DNA of 64,000 nucleotides, taken from positions 42,225,430 through 42,289,429 of the forward strand of contig NC_087065.1 of assembly GCF_963678635.1 (NCBI RefSeq), given 5' to 3'. Made by a program: the position numbers and the translations under genes. The stretch comes from Symsagittifera roscoffensis. Lineage: Eukaryota > Xenacoelomorpha > Acoela > Convolutidae. Numbering within the stretch: position 1 is the stretch's first letter; the number at the start of each line of letters is the position of its first letter. Under the pieces are notes generated by a model, which had not been told where the DNA came from, searched no databases, and was given only the letters and a program-made list of their open reading frames with translations. Of this stretch, positions 9,865-19,657 are shown in pieces.

Positions 9865-10391
9865 TTGTCCATGCAGTTTCCCTGGATTTGAATGGCGTTC
9901 TTAAGCTTAACGCATACTATCCTTCTCAAGACCTCACTGTCGCTCTCTGGTTCCAGGTTTGTCCGCATGTTTGAATTGCATGATAGTTCCCTAAAAGGTT
10001 TCCTTGACAATGCTATCATCTCCAGCTCCTCCCCTCTATTCACGTCATGATACTCAAAGTTGTATGTCCCTGACAAAGGATCAAATTGCAATTCCCTGTC
10101 GTGATACCTCCTTTTTTCTTCAGCTAGTATCTTGCAGAGACTATCTTGTTTATCCTCACTCTTATCTGAACCTTCGTCCCATTCTTTTGACTCCCCGGAC
10201 AAATTTTCCTCTTCACCATCCCTCTCTGGTGTTGGCCATCCCCCGGACTCTTGATGTAGTCCGAGATGTTCAACTTCCTCATTAAAGGACACTCTCTTCC
10301 TTCGAAGCGTTTTTCGCCTGAGTATGTCTTCCGAGATTCTCTCAACTAGTGACCGCACCACTTCCATGTTCTCTGGTTCCCTGGTTTTCAT
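9861..10391 (-). pseudogene. Acidic linker between RNase H and integrase, unit L
   Basis: A 176-codon open frame, very rich in Glu and Asp, with one NLSGESKEW block that matches the W/L-SGE blocks of the K linker; the underlying DNA is the CTCCCCGGAC repeat at 10191. The central part (EKRRYHDRELQFDPLSGTY) resembles a K segment at low level. No enzyme motif. The position between RNase H and integrase is conserved in K, L and M, so it is a regular Pol segment of this lineage. Role unknown. Confidence 0.55.
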
Positions 10392-10599
10392 CGAGTCCCC
10401 ACCATGTGTTACTTCCTCTTTTCGAGACTACGGGTTTGTCGTCAGCTAGTTCCTCATGCAGACCCCTTACATCCTCTCCTACCGCCACCTTTCCTGTTTC
10501 CACTTCGTCGAGGTCGTAGCTTTTGCCTTCATTGTTTCGCCTTCAGCAAAAAGCTCAAAAAATGTTCCTTACTCAATCTTTCTCAGATTCCTCAACAAG

Positions 10600-11240
10600 T
10601 GATGAGTGGGGAAAAAATTTCGAAGAATGCAGATCGTAGAAAAATATCACTCGTAAAATTGTATCACTTCGCCTTTTGCTTTCAGCTTACTATCTTTGAC
10701 TTGAGCATTATTTCCATCGGCATCCCTGAATTTCTTTTGAGAATTTCTTTTCCTTCATTCTCAGTGGGTAATTCGGGATGGTCCTCTATCGATTTTCGTG
10801 ATTTGTCGAGCCATCTCGTGAACGGTAGGCTATCATACGTTTCCTTGTCCATGAACGAAAAGCCATTTGATCGCTGGTCTATCAGTCTCCCTCTGCTCCT
10901 GTCCCTCGTGAAACTCCCTCTTCTTGCTCAAGCTGTCGGCATTCTGATGCTTGTCTCTTGTTCTATGTTCAATGATCATGTTGAAAGCAACCAACCGAAC
11001 TATCCATCTCCCGATCTTGCTCTGATTCATTGCCCTGTTGTCGACCCGTAGATTGAAGGGTTCGCTAGCCAGATACATTCTGTATTTTTTAACAAATGTG
11101 GCAACCGCGATTATTTCCGCTTTGGGTGCCCCGTACTTCATCTCCGTGTCACTCAAGACTTTACTCCCGTAGGATTTTGGTCATAAGACTGTGCTCCCGC
11201 TCCACTACTGTTCTTGATGGAGTATGCCCGATATCACTAC
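10600..11240 (-). pseudogene. RNase H, unit L
   Basis: The stretch 10833-11156 reads SDTEMKYGAPKAEIIAVATF, which carries the conserved Glu region. It continues with the third-Asp block FNLRVDNRAM and ends with IIEHRTRDKHQNADSLSKK, the standard C-terminus of Ty3/Gypsy RNase H. The first Asp (VLDTDA) is at about 11244-11260 at the end of the RT frame, so the domain is split by a frameshift. A deletion has removed the residues after RVDNRAM that K and M keep (SWLKT). Downstream sequence to 10400 is decayed tether. Confidence 0.8.
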
Positions 11241-11243
11241 CAT

Positions 11244-12234
11244 CTATGCATCCGTGTCCAGTACGTTCATTCCTTTCTCTGTTGGCATGCCTAGCACAGG
11301 TGCTCCACACAGTTCTTTCTTTATTCTTTGAAATGACTCCTCTGCCGCATTATTCCACGTGATTTTCTTGCCCTTGTGCCTCATGAGTTGTTGCATTTGA
11401 TATACTTTATCAGCATAGCCCTTGATAAACTCCCTGTAGTAATTTGCAAAACCCAAAAAAACTCATCAACTGGTGCTCCGTTTTTGGCGATTTCCAAGTC
11501 AGTACTGTTTCTCATGCAAACATGCATGCAAACAGCTCATCTGGTCGTTCGATGTGGTCCTCCAGGGTAGTTGTTGCAATAACCACGTCATCTACGTAGC
11601 ACATTACCAAATTGCCATATTTCTTCGTCACTTGTCCACTTGTGCCATTTGTCCCTGTCTTGTTTCCTTAGTGGTACCTGCCAAAAAGCTGACCCTAGAT
11701 CAAGAGTTGTAAAAAATTTTGCATCTTCTAATTTTGAAAGACTCTCATCTATCCTAGGTATGGGATAGGCATCCTTCACCGTGATGGAGTTCAGATATTG
11801 AAAGTCACAACAAAACCTAAGTTGGTCTCCTTTCTTTTTAGCCATCACCACTCCACACGCCCACTTGATTTGGATGGTTCTATCATATCATACTCTGGTA
11901 GGGTCTCTATCTCTTTTCTACATGCATCAGAGCTGTTTGGGGTCATACGCCTCGCCCCCTCACTATGCGGTAACGCCGGCTCCTCTAGCTCTTTTTCATG
12001 TTCAACGAAATTACAGCACTCGATGTCTGCCTTATGTCTCGAAAAAACATCCTGATTCCTATCTAGAACGTCCTTGATGGCTTCGAGCTGTTGGTCTGTT
12101 GCCTTTCCCCTTAAGTGTTCAGTTTCTGGTAATACTTGTTTATCTAATTCCAACTCCTCTGGTGTGCGTCTTTCTAGAAAATTCGAACAGCTCGAAAGTC
12201 CATCGTCAATTCCATCGGATTCGGTACTATACAA
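11244..12234 (-). pseudogene. Reverse transcriptase, unit L, lacking motif B
   Basis: The stretch 11845-12234 is the RT N-terminal region (DACRKEIETL, YDMIEPSKS). The stretch 11588-11851 holds the fingers and palm motif A (FTTLDLGSAFWQVPL). YVDDVVIATTTLEDHIE, the catalytic motif C, follows at about 11560-11610. Between motif A and YVDD about 35-40 residues including the LPFGL..A...FQ motif B are missing, so the enzyme cannot be functional. A second deletion removes the segment between the YVDD helix and VLTWKSPKTE. The thumb and connection lie in 11244-11456. Confidence 0.85.
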
Positions 12235-12239
12235 ATTTT

Positions 12240-12909
12240 TTAATTTTCACTTAGTTCATTATAATTCTTTGTCCTCAAATTTACTACTGCAGCCTCGTTC
12301 GCTTTCAACCTTACTCTTCCCTTCAGGAACACTGGAACCTTATTTCCATTCGCCATTATCAAATTTACCGGTTTAATACGTACTTCCTTTCCGGGTTTCG
12401 AATCCTGAACATCGCATTGTTAAGTTTAATTGTTACATCGAAAATCTTGATGAAATCTCTGCCTAAAATGAATTGGTCAGTTTCATCTAAATTCTCCACC
12501 AACAGTAAGCTCATTCACAAACTGCGCTCGCCCAGATTTAGGGCTATTATTGGTGTTCTGCCTAGAACCCGCAGCGCCCCTTGTTTACTGCTGACAGCCG
12601 TATTCTGGAATCTATCAAGTCATCTTTGTCAAATCCCATCTTTCTCCATGTTTCAATTGGTATTACACTCAAGACGGCCCCTGTGTCCAATAACCCTCGC
12701 AGTTGGGTCTTCTTCCCGCTTGTGTCCAGTACATGTGCAGATAAGTCCGCTTCCGTTCCCAGGTGCATAGCATCTTCTTCCAGCATGGCGCAGTGCCCAA
12801 TTGATCTCACATTGAGTTCTTCTCGACCATCATAGATTTTACCGGCTAGATCTTCGTCGCATGTTATCATCGTCTTTGTGTAGATGTTAATTCCATCTAT
12901 GTTCAACAT
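12240..12909 (-). pseudogene. Retropepsin-type aspartic protease, unit L
   Basis: The frame 12562-12909 contains KTQLRGLLDTGAVLSVIPIE, the DTGA active-site loop of retropepsins with its flanking hydrophobic strands. The C-terminal part (flap and ILGRDF-type end) is in other frames between 12400 and 12560, where LILGRDFIK is readable at about 12450. In the family the protease dimerises and cleaves Gag-Pol. The next stretch down to 12240 is a connecting region before RT. Frameshifts separate it from both gag and RT. Confidence 0.8.
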
Positions 12910-13559
12910 GACCTCATGTGGACATAGGCTTCCGTGTATCTGCTGTCTATCCTGATTGATTTACCACCACCTCTCGGGAGTAATGCCCTGAGTGCTCTAG
13001 AAGGGGTTTGCGGGCTTATTGTACTTAAGTAATCCGCATACATGTCAATGTGCATTAATATTTGGTCGCTCGGTTCACTCAGGTTCCTCGTTACTTCATG
13101 ACCGCCCACAGTGATTATTGACATAATTCTCGCTCTAATCTTCGTGATACCAAAAGGTTTCCCGGTCACCATCTTCATGGTGTTGCAATTACTCCTGCAC
13201 GCCAGGTTCTCTCCGGTCTCTGGTTCTGGCCTCATTATCTAGAGTGTCTCGTTCGTCGTTTGTCTTTCCATTTCCTGTTTTAACCGTTTCTCAATTTCTT
13301 TGGTTGCTAAGTCTTGCTTTACTCTGTTGATAGCCTCAGCAGCTGCTTTCTCATAGTTTATTCCTACTTTTTTTGTCTCGGTCCCCGCTGCATCTCGGAC
13401 TTGTGTCACGGCCTTTACAGGTCTTTGTTGATAATTCACCACTAGCTGCTTCTTTGTTCTGCAAGTCGATATCCTGATGTTTTGCACCGCAGCTAGTGCC
13501 AACTTGTGTTTTGAGTGACTCTGATTTTTCACTGCTTCCCAAAACAGGAGACAGACCAT
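12903..13559 (-). pseudogene. Region between the zinc knuckles and protease, unit L
   Basis: Two adjoining frames, 13239-13559 and 12903-13235. The first is Lys/Ala/Glu-rich and helical (EKAAAEAINRVKQDLATKEI). The second has IMSIITVGGHEVTRNLSEP and leads directly into the protease. The order and lack of other motifs fit the nucleocapsid-to-protease spacer of Gag-Pol. A stop just before 13239 separates the two. Confidence 0.6.
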
Positions 13560-15506
13560 CCTGAAGTGGCACTCTTGAGCGCAGTAAAAACACCTCGCGC
13601 CTTATTTGATGATTAATCCACTGTAATACTCTTTTTCTTCAGTTTGACTCATGTCTTCTTCGTCAGGCGCATACCCCAAGCTTTTCATGCCCTGCTTGTA
13701 TGTTGTGCAATCCGCTACATGGTGATCCGCCGATCCACATTTCGCACATGACCTTTGTTTATCCATGTCATCTCTGGGCTTATACACTTTTTACCTTTGT
13801 TGTTAGCCTCCTCTTGCATGTTTCTGCTTTCCGAAAACGAGTACTTCGTTGGCTTCATTAACACATACTCTCTTGACTTCTGTCTCATCTCCTCTGGGGT
13901 TGGCGCATTATCTTTCGATATTGTATGATATGTTGCCAACATCGTTCTCAAGCCGTCACTTTTCACCTCGTCGGTAAAGTTTGAAGCGATGCTAAAATTT
14001 CTCGTGTTAGTCGATTCCTCTGGATCGCTTCTTCTCCTCAAACTCTCAAGATCATCCAGAAATCGGTCAATCGATTCGTCATCTCTTTGTCTGCTTTTTT
14101 CAAAACTGATCCTTGCCTTGTGACCCTTCATGTTTGATCCAAATCGATTCAACAGTATTTCAAAGACTTTATCTGCAGTATCACGTTCTTCTTCCTTCTT
14201 GGCTACCACGCACTTTAGTGATGTGCCCTCTAGATTGCTTAAAATTGCTGTGCAGGCTTGCCTCTCATCATTCAGGTTGTCTTGTTCTAGATGTAGTCTC
14301 ATTACCTCAACCCAGGTGTCAATACAACCATCTGAATCGTCTTTGAATTCCTTCGCTTTCTTGAAGGTTTTTCTGGATTTACCATTTCCTCTGTCACTTG
14401 AGTCTGTCTGTGTTTCTTGTGGCGAATGCTTCAAGTGTCCTGTTCATCATTTCACAGGTCCTCGCCTATTTCATGGCATCTGGTGTTACACCCGTGCGTG
14501 CACTTGAATCCCCAGGTGTCCTCGTGGAGTTTGAGTCTCCCCCTTTCATAGCAGTCCTGGTCACTCCTGACCCTATGCTGTCGTAAACCCGTGGTAATGG
14601 TGTAGACTCCCGTTTCTTGCGTTGCGGTTCTACATAGTCGACTCTAGTTACAGGTTGCTTGTCTGTCACTGACTTATCTTGGGCTATAGAGTTTCTCAAG
14701 AGTGCATAAAATTTGGTTTGTATGGCACAAGAACTTTCTGCTGGGTCCTTGCTCATTGTATTCATTCTGGTCTCTAGATAGCACAACTTTTAATTCACAG
14801 TATCATCTCGCTTATCATTTCCTCCATGTCTCTTTTGACATTTTTTCTCGTTCCCTGTCGGTCCTCTCCACTTTGTCCGCCATCTCTGTTGTAGCTTTTC
14901 TTCAGTGGCCCTTGCCATGACATAGTAGTTATCTAGGTTCTCATTCATATTGAGAGTTCCTTTTCCAACTCCTGGTATTCCTCATCGCTGCACTTTCGCT
15001 TTTGTCTATCTGTTCCAACTTTGTTATCAAGTCTCCCAGCTCAACCGAAGGTGCTCTTGACTCTGTCGCCCGTTTCTCTTGGTTACCCGCTGTTTTCTGT
15101 GTGACTTACTCCTTATCATGGTTAGTTTCCTTCATTATCGTGGAAACCGTACCAAAAGTTTAGCCTTTTTCAGTCGCTGCTACCACTTCTTCTTTTTCTC
15201 TCGGTTTCATTCCGACCATCGCCGTGAACCTCTCTGTGAACTACTTTCTCTTAGTTTGTGAATTGTCCTTTGTCGTTTCCGGTGTGTTGTTAGTGATCTC
15301 ATCTTCATTTCCTATAGTTGAGAACTCAATCATCTTCGTTTCTTGTTCTTCTAAATTCGGCAGAGGTGTTGATTCCGTCATCTTTTCTCCGCTCCATCTA
15401 TGCTTTGATCTGGCGTCTTGAGATCTTTTTCCTTGACCGGTACATCTGGTTCTTCCGGCAGTTTCTCTTTGGTCTTCTGTTCCTTGGTGCTTCTTGTGTT
15501 GACCAT
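13560..15506 (-). pseudogene. Gag with two CCHC zinc knuckles, unit L
   Basis: The N-terminal part starts at the ATG at 15506 (MVNTRS) and is acidic and low in complexity, with several stops down to 14800. The 239-codon frame 13715-14434 is the capsid region (TWVEVMRLHLEQDNLND, ESIDRFLDDLESLRRRSDP), typical of Ty3/Gypsy Gag. Knuckle 1, CAKCGSADHHVADC, is at about 13707-13748, and knuckle 2, CFYCAQECHFRMVC, at about 13551-13592; both fit CX2CX4HX4C. Gag builds the particle and the knuckles bind RNA. This is the only gag of the giant element in the window. Confidence 0.8.
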
Positions 15507-15779
15507 ATTCACTGAAATATTTTCCTCATCACTCTCTGGTTTTTTGGTGTTAGCTTCCGCTGCGTTGAGGATTGGTTTTGCTTAAGTCCTATTCCTTTTC
15601 TTCTCCATTAGCGATACTCTAATTTTCTTCATGATTTATATACATTTTTTTTACTTACAATTCTATAATGTACAAGTCGCTATGGTAAAATGTTATCTAA
15701 ATATAATAAAACAACCTTAAAATGTTCTTGAAAACTGGTCAAAACTGTCGCGCTAGGAATTTGGAAACTTTAAGTCAAT
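15507..15779. other. AT-rich noncoding stretch upstream of unit L gag
   Basis: AT-rich DNA between the presumed gag start and the minisatellite, with long T-runs at about 15635-15655. This is where a 5' LTR end and a primer-binding site would be expected on the minus strand. I recognise neither. Confidence 0.4.
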
Positions 15780-16245
15780 TGTTGGGACTCTTCGCTTTAG
15801 TGTTGGGGTACTTTACTAAAGTGTTGTGGCCCTTCAGTAAAGTCTTGGGACCCTTCGAGAAAGTCTTCGGATCTTCGAGAAAGTTTTGCGACCCTTCGAG
15901 AAAGTCTTGGCACCCTTCGCTCAAGTGTTCGGACCCTTCGCTCAAGTGTTAGGACCCTTCGCGCAAGTATTGGGAACCTTCGCTCTAGTGTGGGGACGGG
16001 ACCCTCCGGTGAAGTCTGGGACCCTTCGAGAAAGTCTTGGGAGCCTTTGCTCAAGTGTTGGTACCCTTGGCGAAAGTGTTGGGATCCTTCGCTCGAGTGT
16101 TGGGACCCTTCGCTCAAGGGTTGGGACCCTTCGGTGAAGTCTTGGGAACCTTCGAAAAAGTCATGTGACCCTCGAGAAAGTCTTGGGATCCTTCGCTCAA
16201 GTGTTGGGTCCTTCGCTCAAGTGTTGGGACCCTTAATCACTATCT
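15780..16245. repeat. Minisatellite block 1, about 21-bp unit
   Basis: About 22 tandem units of roughly 21 bp, consensus near GGGACCCTTCGNNNAAGTNTT. The variable middle is CTC, GTG, GAG or GAA. Because the unit is a multiple of three, several frames stay open, giving apparent proteins made of 7-residue repeats. I read these as by-products of the repeat. Confidence 0.9.
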
Positions 16246-16699
16246 CACGACTGAAGTGATGAAACCCTTAGATCACTATCCCAGGGCTGCCACAAAGACT
16301 CTTGTACAGTTTCCACTGCTGCAGGTCAAGTGTTTGGTCACTTAGTTCACTCTCCCGGTACCACTTCCGGAGCTTCGTGTGAAGAACTTCCCCGCCCCTT
16401 AGCTCGAGTGTTGGGATGTCCAATCCACTATCCCAGTACCACCTCTAGTACTCTTGTGAAAATGTCCCAAATCCCAATCCTGTTAACCAAATTTTTCTGA
16501 ATCCCTTTAAAATTACCATTGCTTCCTAGATCCAATGCAAGTCGAAATACGACTTGTTTTCAACCTTGTTTTATGATTGCTGTTTCACTAAAATTCAGTA
16601 ATAGTCAAATTAGAAAAGTAATGAAAACATGAAAAATGAGTATAACTAAAATGCAATGGCGAAAATGGTCGTCATTCGTTAAAAAATGTCTGCTACCTG
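16246..16699. repeat. Minisatellite flank copy 1 plus spacer
   Basis: The stretch 16265-16455 (TAGATCACTATCCCAG ... CCACTATCCCAGTACCACC) is repeated with few changes at 17627-17840 after block 2, so block plus flank has been duplicated as a unit. The stretch 16460-16699 is AT-rich sequence with no similarity that I can see elsewhere in the window. Confidence 0.7.
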
Positions 16700-17625
16700 A
16701 CTGTCTCGGGAACCTTCGAAAAAGTCATGGGACCCTTCGAGAAAGTCTTGGGACCGTTCGCTCAAGGGTTGGGATCCTTCGCTCAAGGGTTGGGATCCTT
16801 CGCTCAAGTGTTGGGACCCTTCGCTCAAGTGTTGGGACCCTTCGTTGAAGTCTTGGGACCCTTCGCTCAAGTGTTGGGACCCTTCTCTCAAGTTTTGAGA
16901 CCCTTCGCTCAGGTGTTGGGACCCTTCGGTGAAGTCTTGGGACCCTTCGAGAAAGTCTTGAGACCCTTCGAAAAAGTGTTGGGACCCTTTGGTGAAGTCT
17001 TGGGACCCTTCGAGAAAGTCTTTGGACCCTTCGGTGAAGTCTTGAGACCCTTCACTCAAATGTTGGGACCCTGCGCTCATGTGTTGGGACCCCTCGGTGA
17101 AGTCTTGCGACCCTTCCAGAAAGTCTTGGGACCATTCGAGGAAGTCTTGGGACCATTCGAGGAAGTCTTGGGACCCTTCGATAAAGGATTGGGACCCTTC
17201 GGTGAAGTCTTCGGAACCTTCGAGAAAGTCTTGGGACCCTTCGGTGAAGTCTTGGGACCCTTCGAGAAAGTCTTGGGACCCTTCGGTGAAGTCTTGGGAC
17301 CCTTCGCTCAAGTGTTGGGACCCTTCTCTCAAGTTTTGAGACCCTTCGCTCAGGTGTTGGGACCCTTCGGTGAAGTCTTGGGACCCTTCGAGAAAGTCTT
17401 GGGACCATTCGAGGAAGTCTTGGGACCCTTCGATAAAGGATTGGGACCCTTCGGTGAAGTCTTCGGAACCTTCGAGAAAGTCTTGGGACCCTTCGGTGAA
17501 GTCCTGGGACCCTTCGAGAAAGTCTTGGGACCCTTCGAGAAAGTCGTGGGACTATTCGAGGAAGTCTTGGGACCCTTCGATAAAGTGTTGGGACTCTTCG
17601 CTCAAGTGTTGGAACCCTTAGATCA
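16700..17625. repeat. Minisatellite block 2, about 21-bp unit
   Basis: About 44 units of the same 21-bp repeat as block 1. Higher-order structure is visible: a run of about ten units at about 16861-17220 recurs in nearly the same order at 17300-17480 (the GGTGAAGTC, GAGAAAGTC, GAGGAAGTC, GATAAAGGA series). This indicates amplification of multi-unit segments. Open on both strands for over 200 codons only because the unit is a multiple of three. Confidence 0.9.
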
Positions 17626-17850
17626 CTATCCCAGGACTGAAGTGTTGGGACCATTAGATCACTATCCCAGGACTGCCACAAAGAGTCTTGTACCGTTTCC
17701 ACTGCTGTAGCTCAAGTGTTTGGTCACTTCGTTCTGTCTCCCGGTACCACTTCCGGAGCTTCGTGTGAAGAACTTCTCGGCCCCTTAGCTCGAGTGTTGG
17801 GATTTCCAATCCACTATCCCAGTACCACCTCTAGTATTTCTAAAAATAAT
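17626..17850. repeat. Minisatellite flank copy 2
   Basis: Near-copy of 16265-16455. It contains an extra internal repeat of TAGATCACTATCCCAGGACTG. It marks the end of the minisatellite region. Confidence 0.75.
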
Positions 17851-18890
17851 GTCTGCTACCTGACTGTCACCAGTTTTTCCTCCCCCTTTTTAGGGGTTTT
17901 GTGGGGCTTACATCTTTTCGGTTCAAAAAACTGTCTAATTCCGATCCCCTCACCCAATCCGGCCAGGTTACCTACCGTAATTCGAGTTTGCTATCGAGTA
18001 TCTTTGCGTTCCTACTCTGGTTGCGAATTTGTAACTAGGTTGTTCTAATTTAACTAAATCGACAATATCGAATGTTTAGTTGCTGTAGGAAAGCCCCCAT
18101 TTTTTACAATTTTCAACCACCAATCTCTATCTTAACCAGCCCCCCTGCTAACCTCCCCCTATCTAGCCCCCTCCCCAGTTAAGCCGAAAATAACCCTATG
18201 CGCGATGGGTGCTAAACCTCTCGAGTGAAAGTCCATAGAACATGTATCCAGGCTCTGCTCAAGCAAAAACCTTTGCTAAAAACGTCGGGGACCATTTATT
18301 CACATTTACGCTTTTCTCCTAAAGTATAAAATGGATTTTAACGATACCCGTTTGAACACTCTTTTAATCCTTTCTCACTGCTGTGCTGCTTTGATCACGC
18401 TACTGGTGGCCCGTTCCTAGTCGCGTGTCCTCTTTCTCTCAGGTCTCAGTCCTGAGAACCACTTTCTCCCCTGCCTGGTCACCTGTTCCAGTCAAGTCTC
18501 TCAGTGGTTTGCTGAGTTTGCAAGGCTATCTGAAGACCCATTCGACGCCCCAAACCCGGCACCTGTTCAAACACCCTTGCTGATTTGATCGAGACGATTG
18601 GTCTTATTTGAAAACATTATGGGTATACTATTTTAGGTGATATGAAGCTTTGATCGACCTAATCAGGAAATCAAAGCCACTGTCCTTTTTTTTAAATATT
18701 TTTACCGTTTTTTGATCCTATTTCTAATCTTTTTCGTTTTTGTTTCACTTTTTGTCTTTTACCCGTTTTTGTCCCCCTAGTGTCCCCCCTACTCGGTTAG
18801 CTAGGCTTTGTTTCGGAAAGCGCACTGGGAAATTTTCTCGAGTTTTCTTATAAAGCTATCACGGTACAACCAGAGGGTGGACACATTCCA
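17851..18890. other. Noncoding stretch between minisatellite and unit M
   Basis: No ORF above about 60 codons that resembles anything. There are poly-C/T runs, a TATAAA at 18325-18330 on the plus strand with nothing coding after it, and T-runs at about 18688-18760. By position it could hold the end of unit M or the start of unit L, but no terminal repeat was recognised. Confidence 0.4.
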
Positions 18891-18917
18891 TTCATTTCGG
18901 TGTATTTAAACTTACCA

Positions 18918-18932
18918 GGAGAGCTGCTCTCC
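18918..18932. repeat. Palindrome at the duplication junction
   Basis: GGAGAGC-T-GCTCTCC: 7-bp inverted arms around one base, 27 bp inside the start of the 86-bp junction homology. It recurs at 25777-25791 and 32582-32596. Confidence 0.85.
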
Positions 18933-19447
18933 GGCAGGTCACGGCTTGGATTTATAAAGGCTGAGGTAGGGTTCCACTCAAGAAACTTAAATTGGGCACT
19001 TACATACCGACAGGACCTCTAGAATTGGGTAACTAAATTGTTGAGGAATTCTAGAATTGATTTAGGGTAATTAAGAATAACTCAAGAAATTTGAAAGGAA
19101 TAAGGTTTAATTCAAGCAATAAGTTTTCTGTCTGGACCATTTGGCAGCTTCAGCTGTCCACCTATCCACTCAAGGTTTGCTCTGGTCCACTCGAAGGCTC
19201 CTTTTATCTGTTTTCCGTCACTCCTGATTCTCTGCCAGGAACAAGATAGCTCTACTCTCGTTTGATTTTTAGAAAAACTGCGAATAGCAAATTTTCTCTA
19301 CTAATTTTCAGCTACTTTTCCGCAATTTTTACTCAATTCTTCTGTTTGATTTCTTTTTGAGTTTTTAGGTGTCGCGAGAAACTTGAGCATGACAAGTTCA
19401 ACTCAAATTTATGAAAATTATTTTTTGCCCCAAAATCAAAATCAATA

Positions 19448-19657
19448 TTACACGTTCAGCTCAAGATCAAACTTCCAAATATGACCGACTGGCACAATAG
19501 GCGACAAGGCGTACGACGAATCCCTGCGCGAGGTGATCCTGCTACCAGTATCATTATATCTATAACTGGTTGACCTTCTTTTCCTCTCTAACATCTTCGA
19601 CGGCCGTACGATATTGATGTGACACGTTTCCTTCAGATGAGCGTAAACGCATGGCAT
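19448..19657 (-). CDS. Small hypothetical ORF in 3' region, copy 1 (69 aa)
   Basis: Basic 69-codon ORF (MPCVYAHLKETCHINIVRPS...) with ATG at 19657. The duplicate at 26283-26498 encodes nearly the same peptide with two more residues. Conservation between recent duplicates is weak evidence of coding. No family recognised. Confidence 0.2.
   Translation of the reverse strand: MPCVYAHLKETCHINIVRPSKMLERKRRSTSYRYNDTGSRITSRRDSSYALSPIVPVGHIWKFDLELNV

Larger units (their letters stand above)
3488..15506 (-). mobile_element. Unit L: diverged, 5'-complete copy of the giant element
   Basis: Read on the minus strand: gag (from about 15506), two zinc knuckles, protease, RT, RNase H, acidic linker, integrase, macro-like relic (7537-7930), noncoding gap (7007-7536), intact coiled-coil ORF (5942-7006), SGNH1, linker, SGNH2-like domain and a decayed stretch that stops at the unit K junction near 3487. 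Both the pol and the second block are clearly more diverged from M and R than M and R are from each other, as expected if both blocks descended together. No LTR was recognised at either end. Confidence 0.7.

Noticed and set aside
10404-11051. A 215-codon plus-strand ORF
   Set aside because: Opposite RNase H and tether sequence of unit L. It is hydrophobic only because it is the complement of charged codons.
15780-17625. Possible CRISPR array
   Set aside because: Units are contiguous, about 21 bp, with no unique spacers, and the window is eukaryotic.
16727-17710. A 327-codon plus-strand ORF made of LGPFEKV-type heptads, and similar ORFs on the minus strand
   Set aside because: It lies entirely in the 21-bp minisatellite, whose unit is a multiple of three and leaves several frames open on both strands. 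There is no start context, flanking gene or non-repeat part.
18325-18330. TATAAA box as a promoter or LTR start
   Set aside because: No coding sequence follows on the plus strand and no matching terminal repeat was found, so a lone TATA string is not enough.
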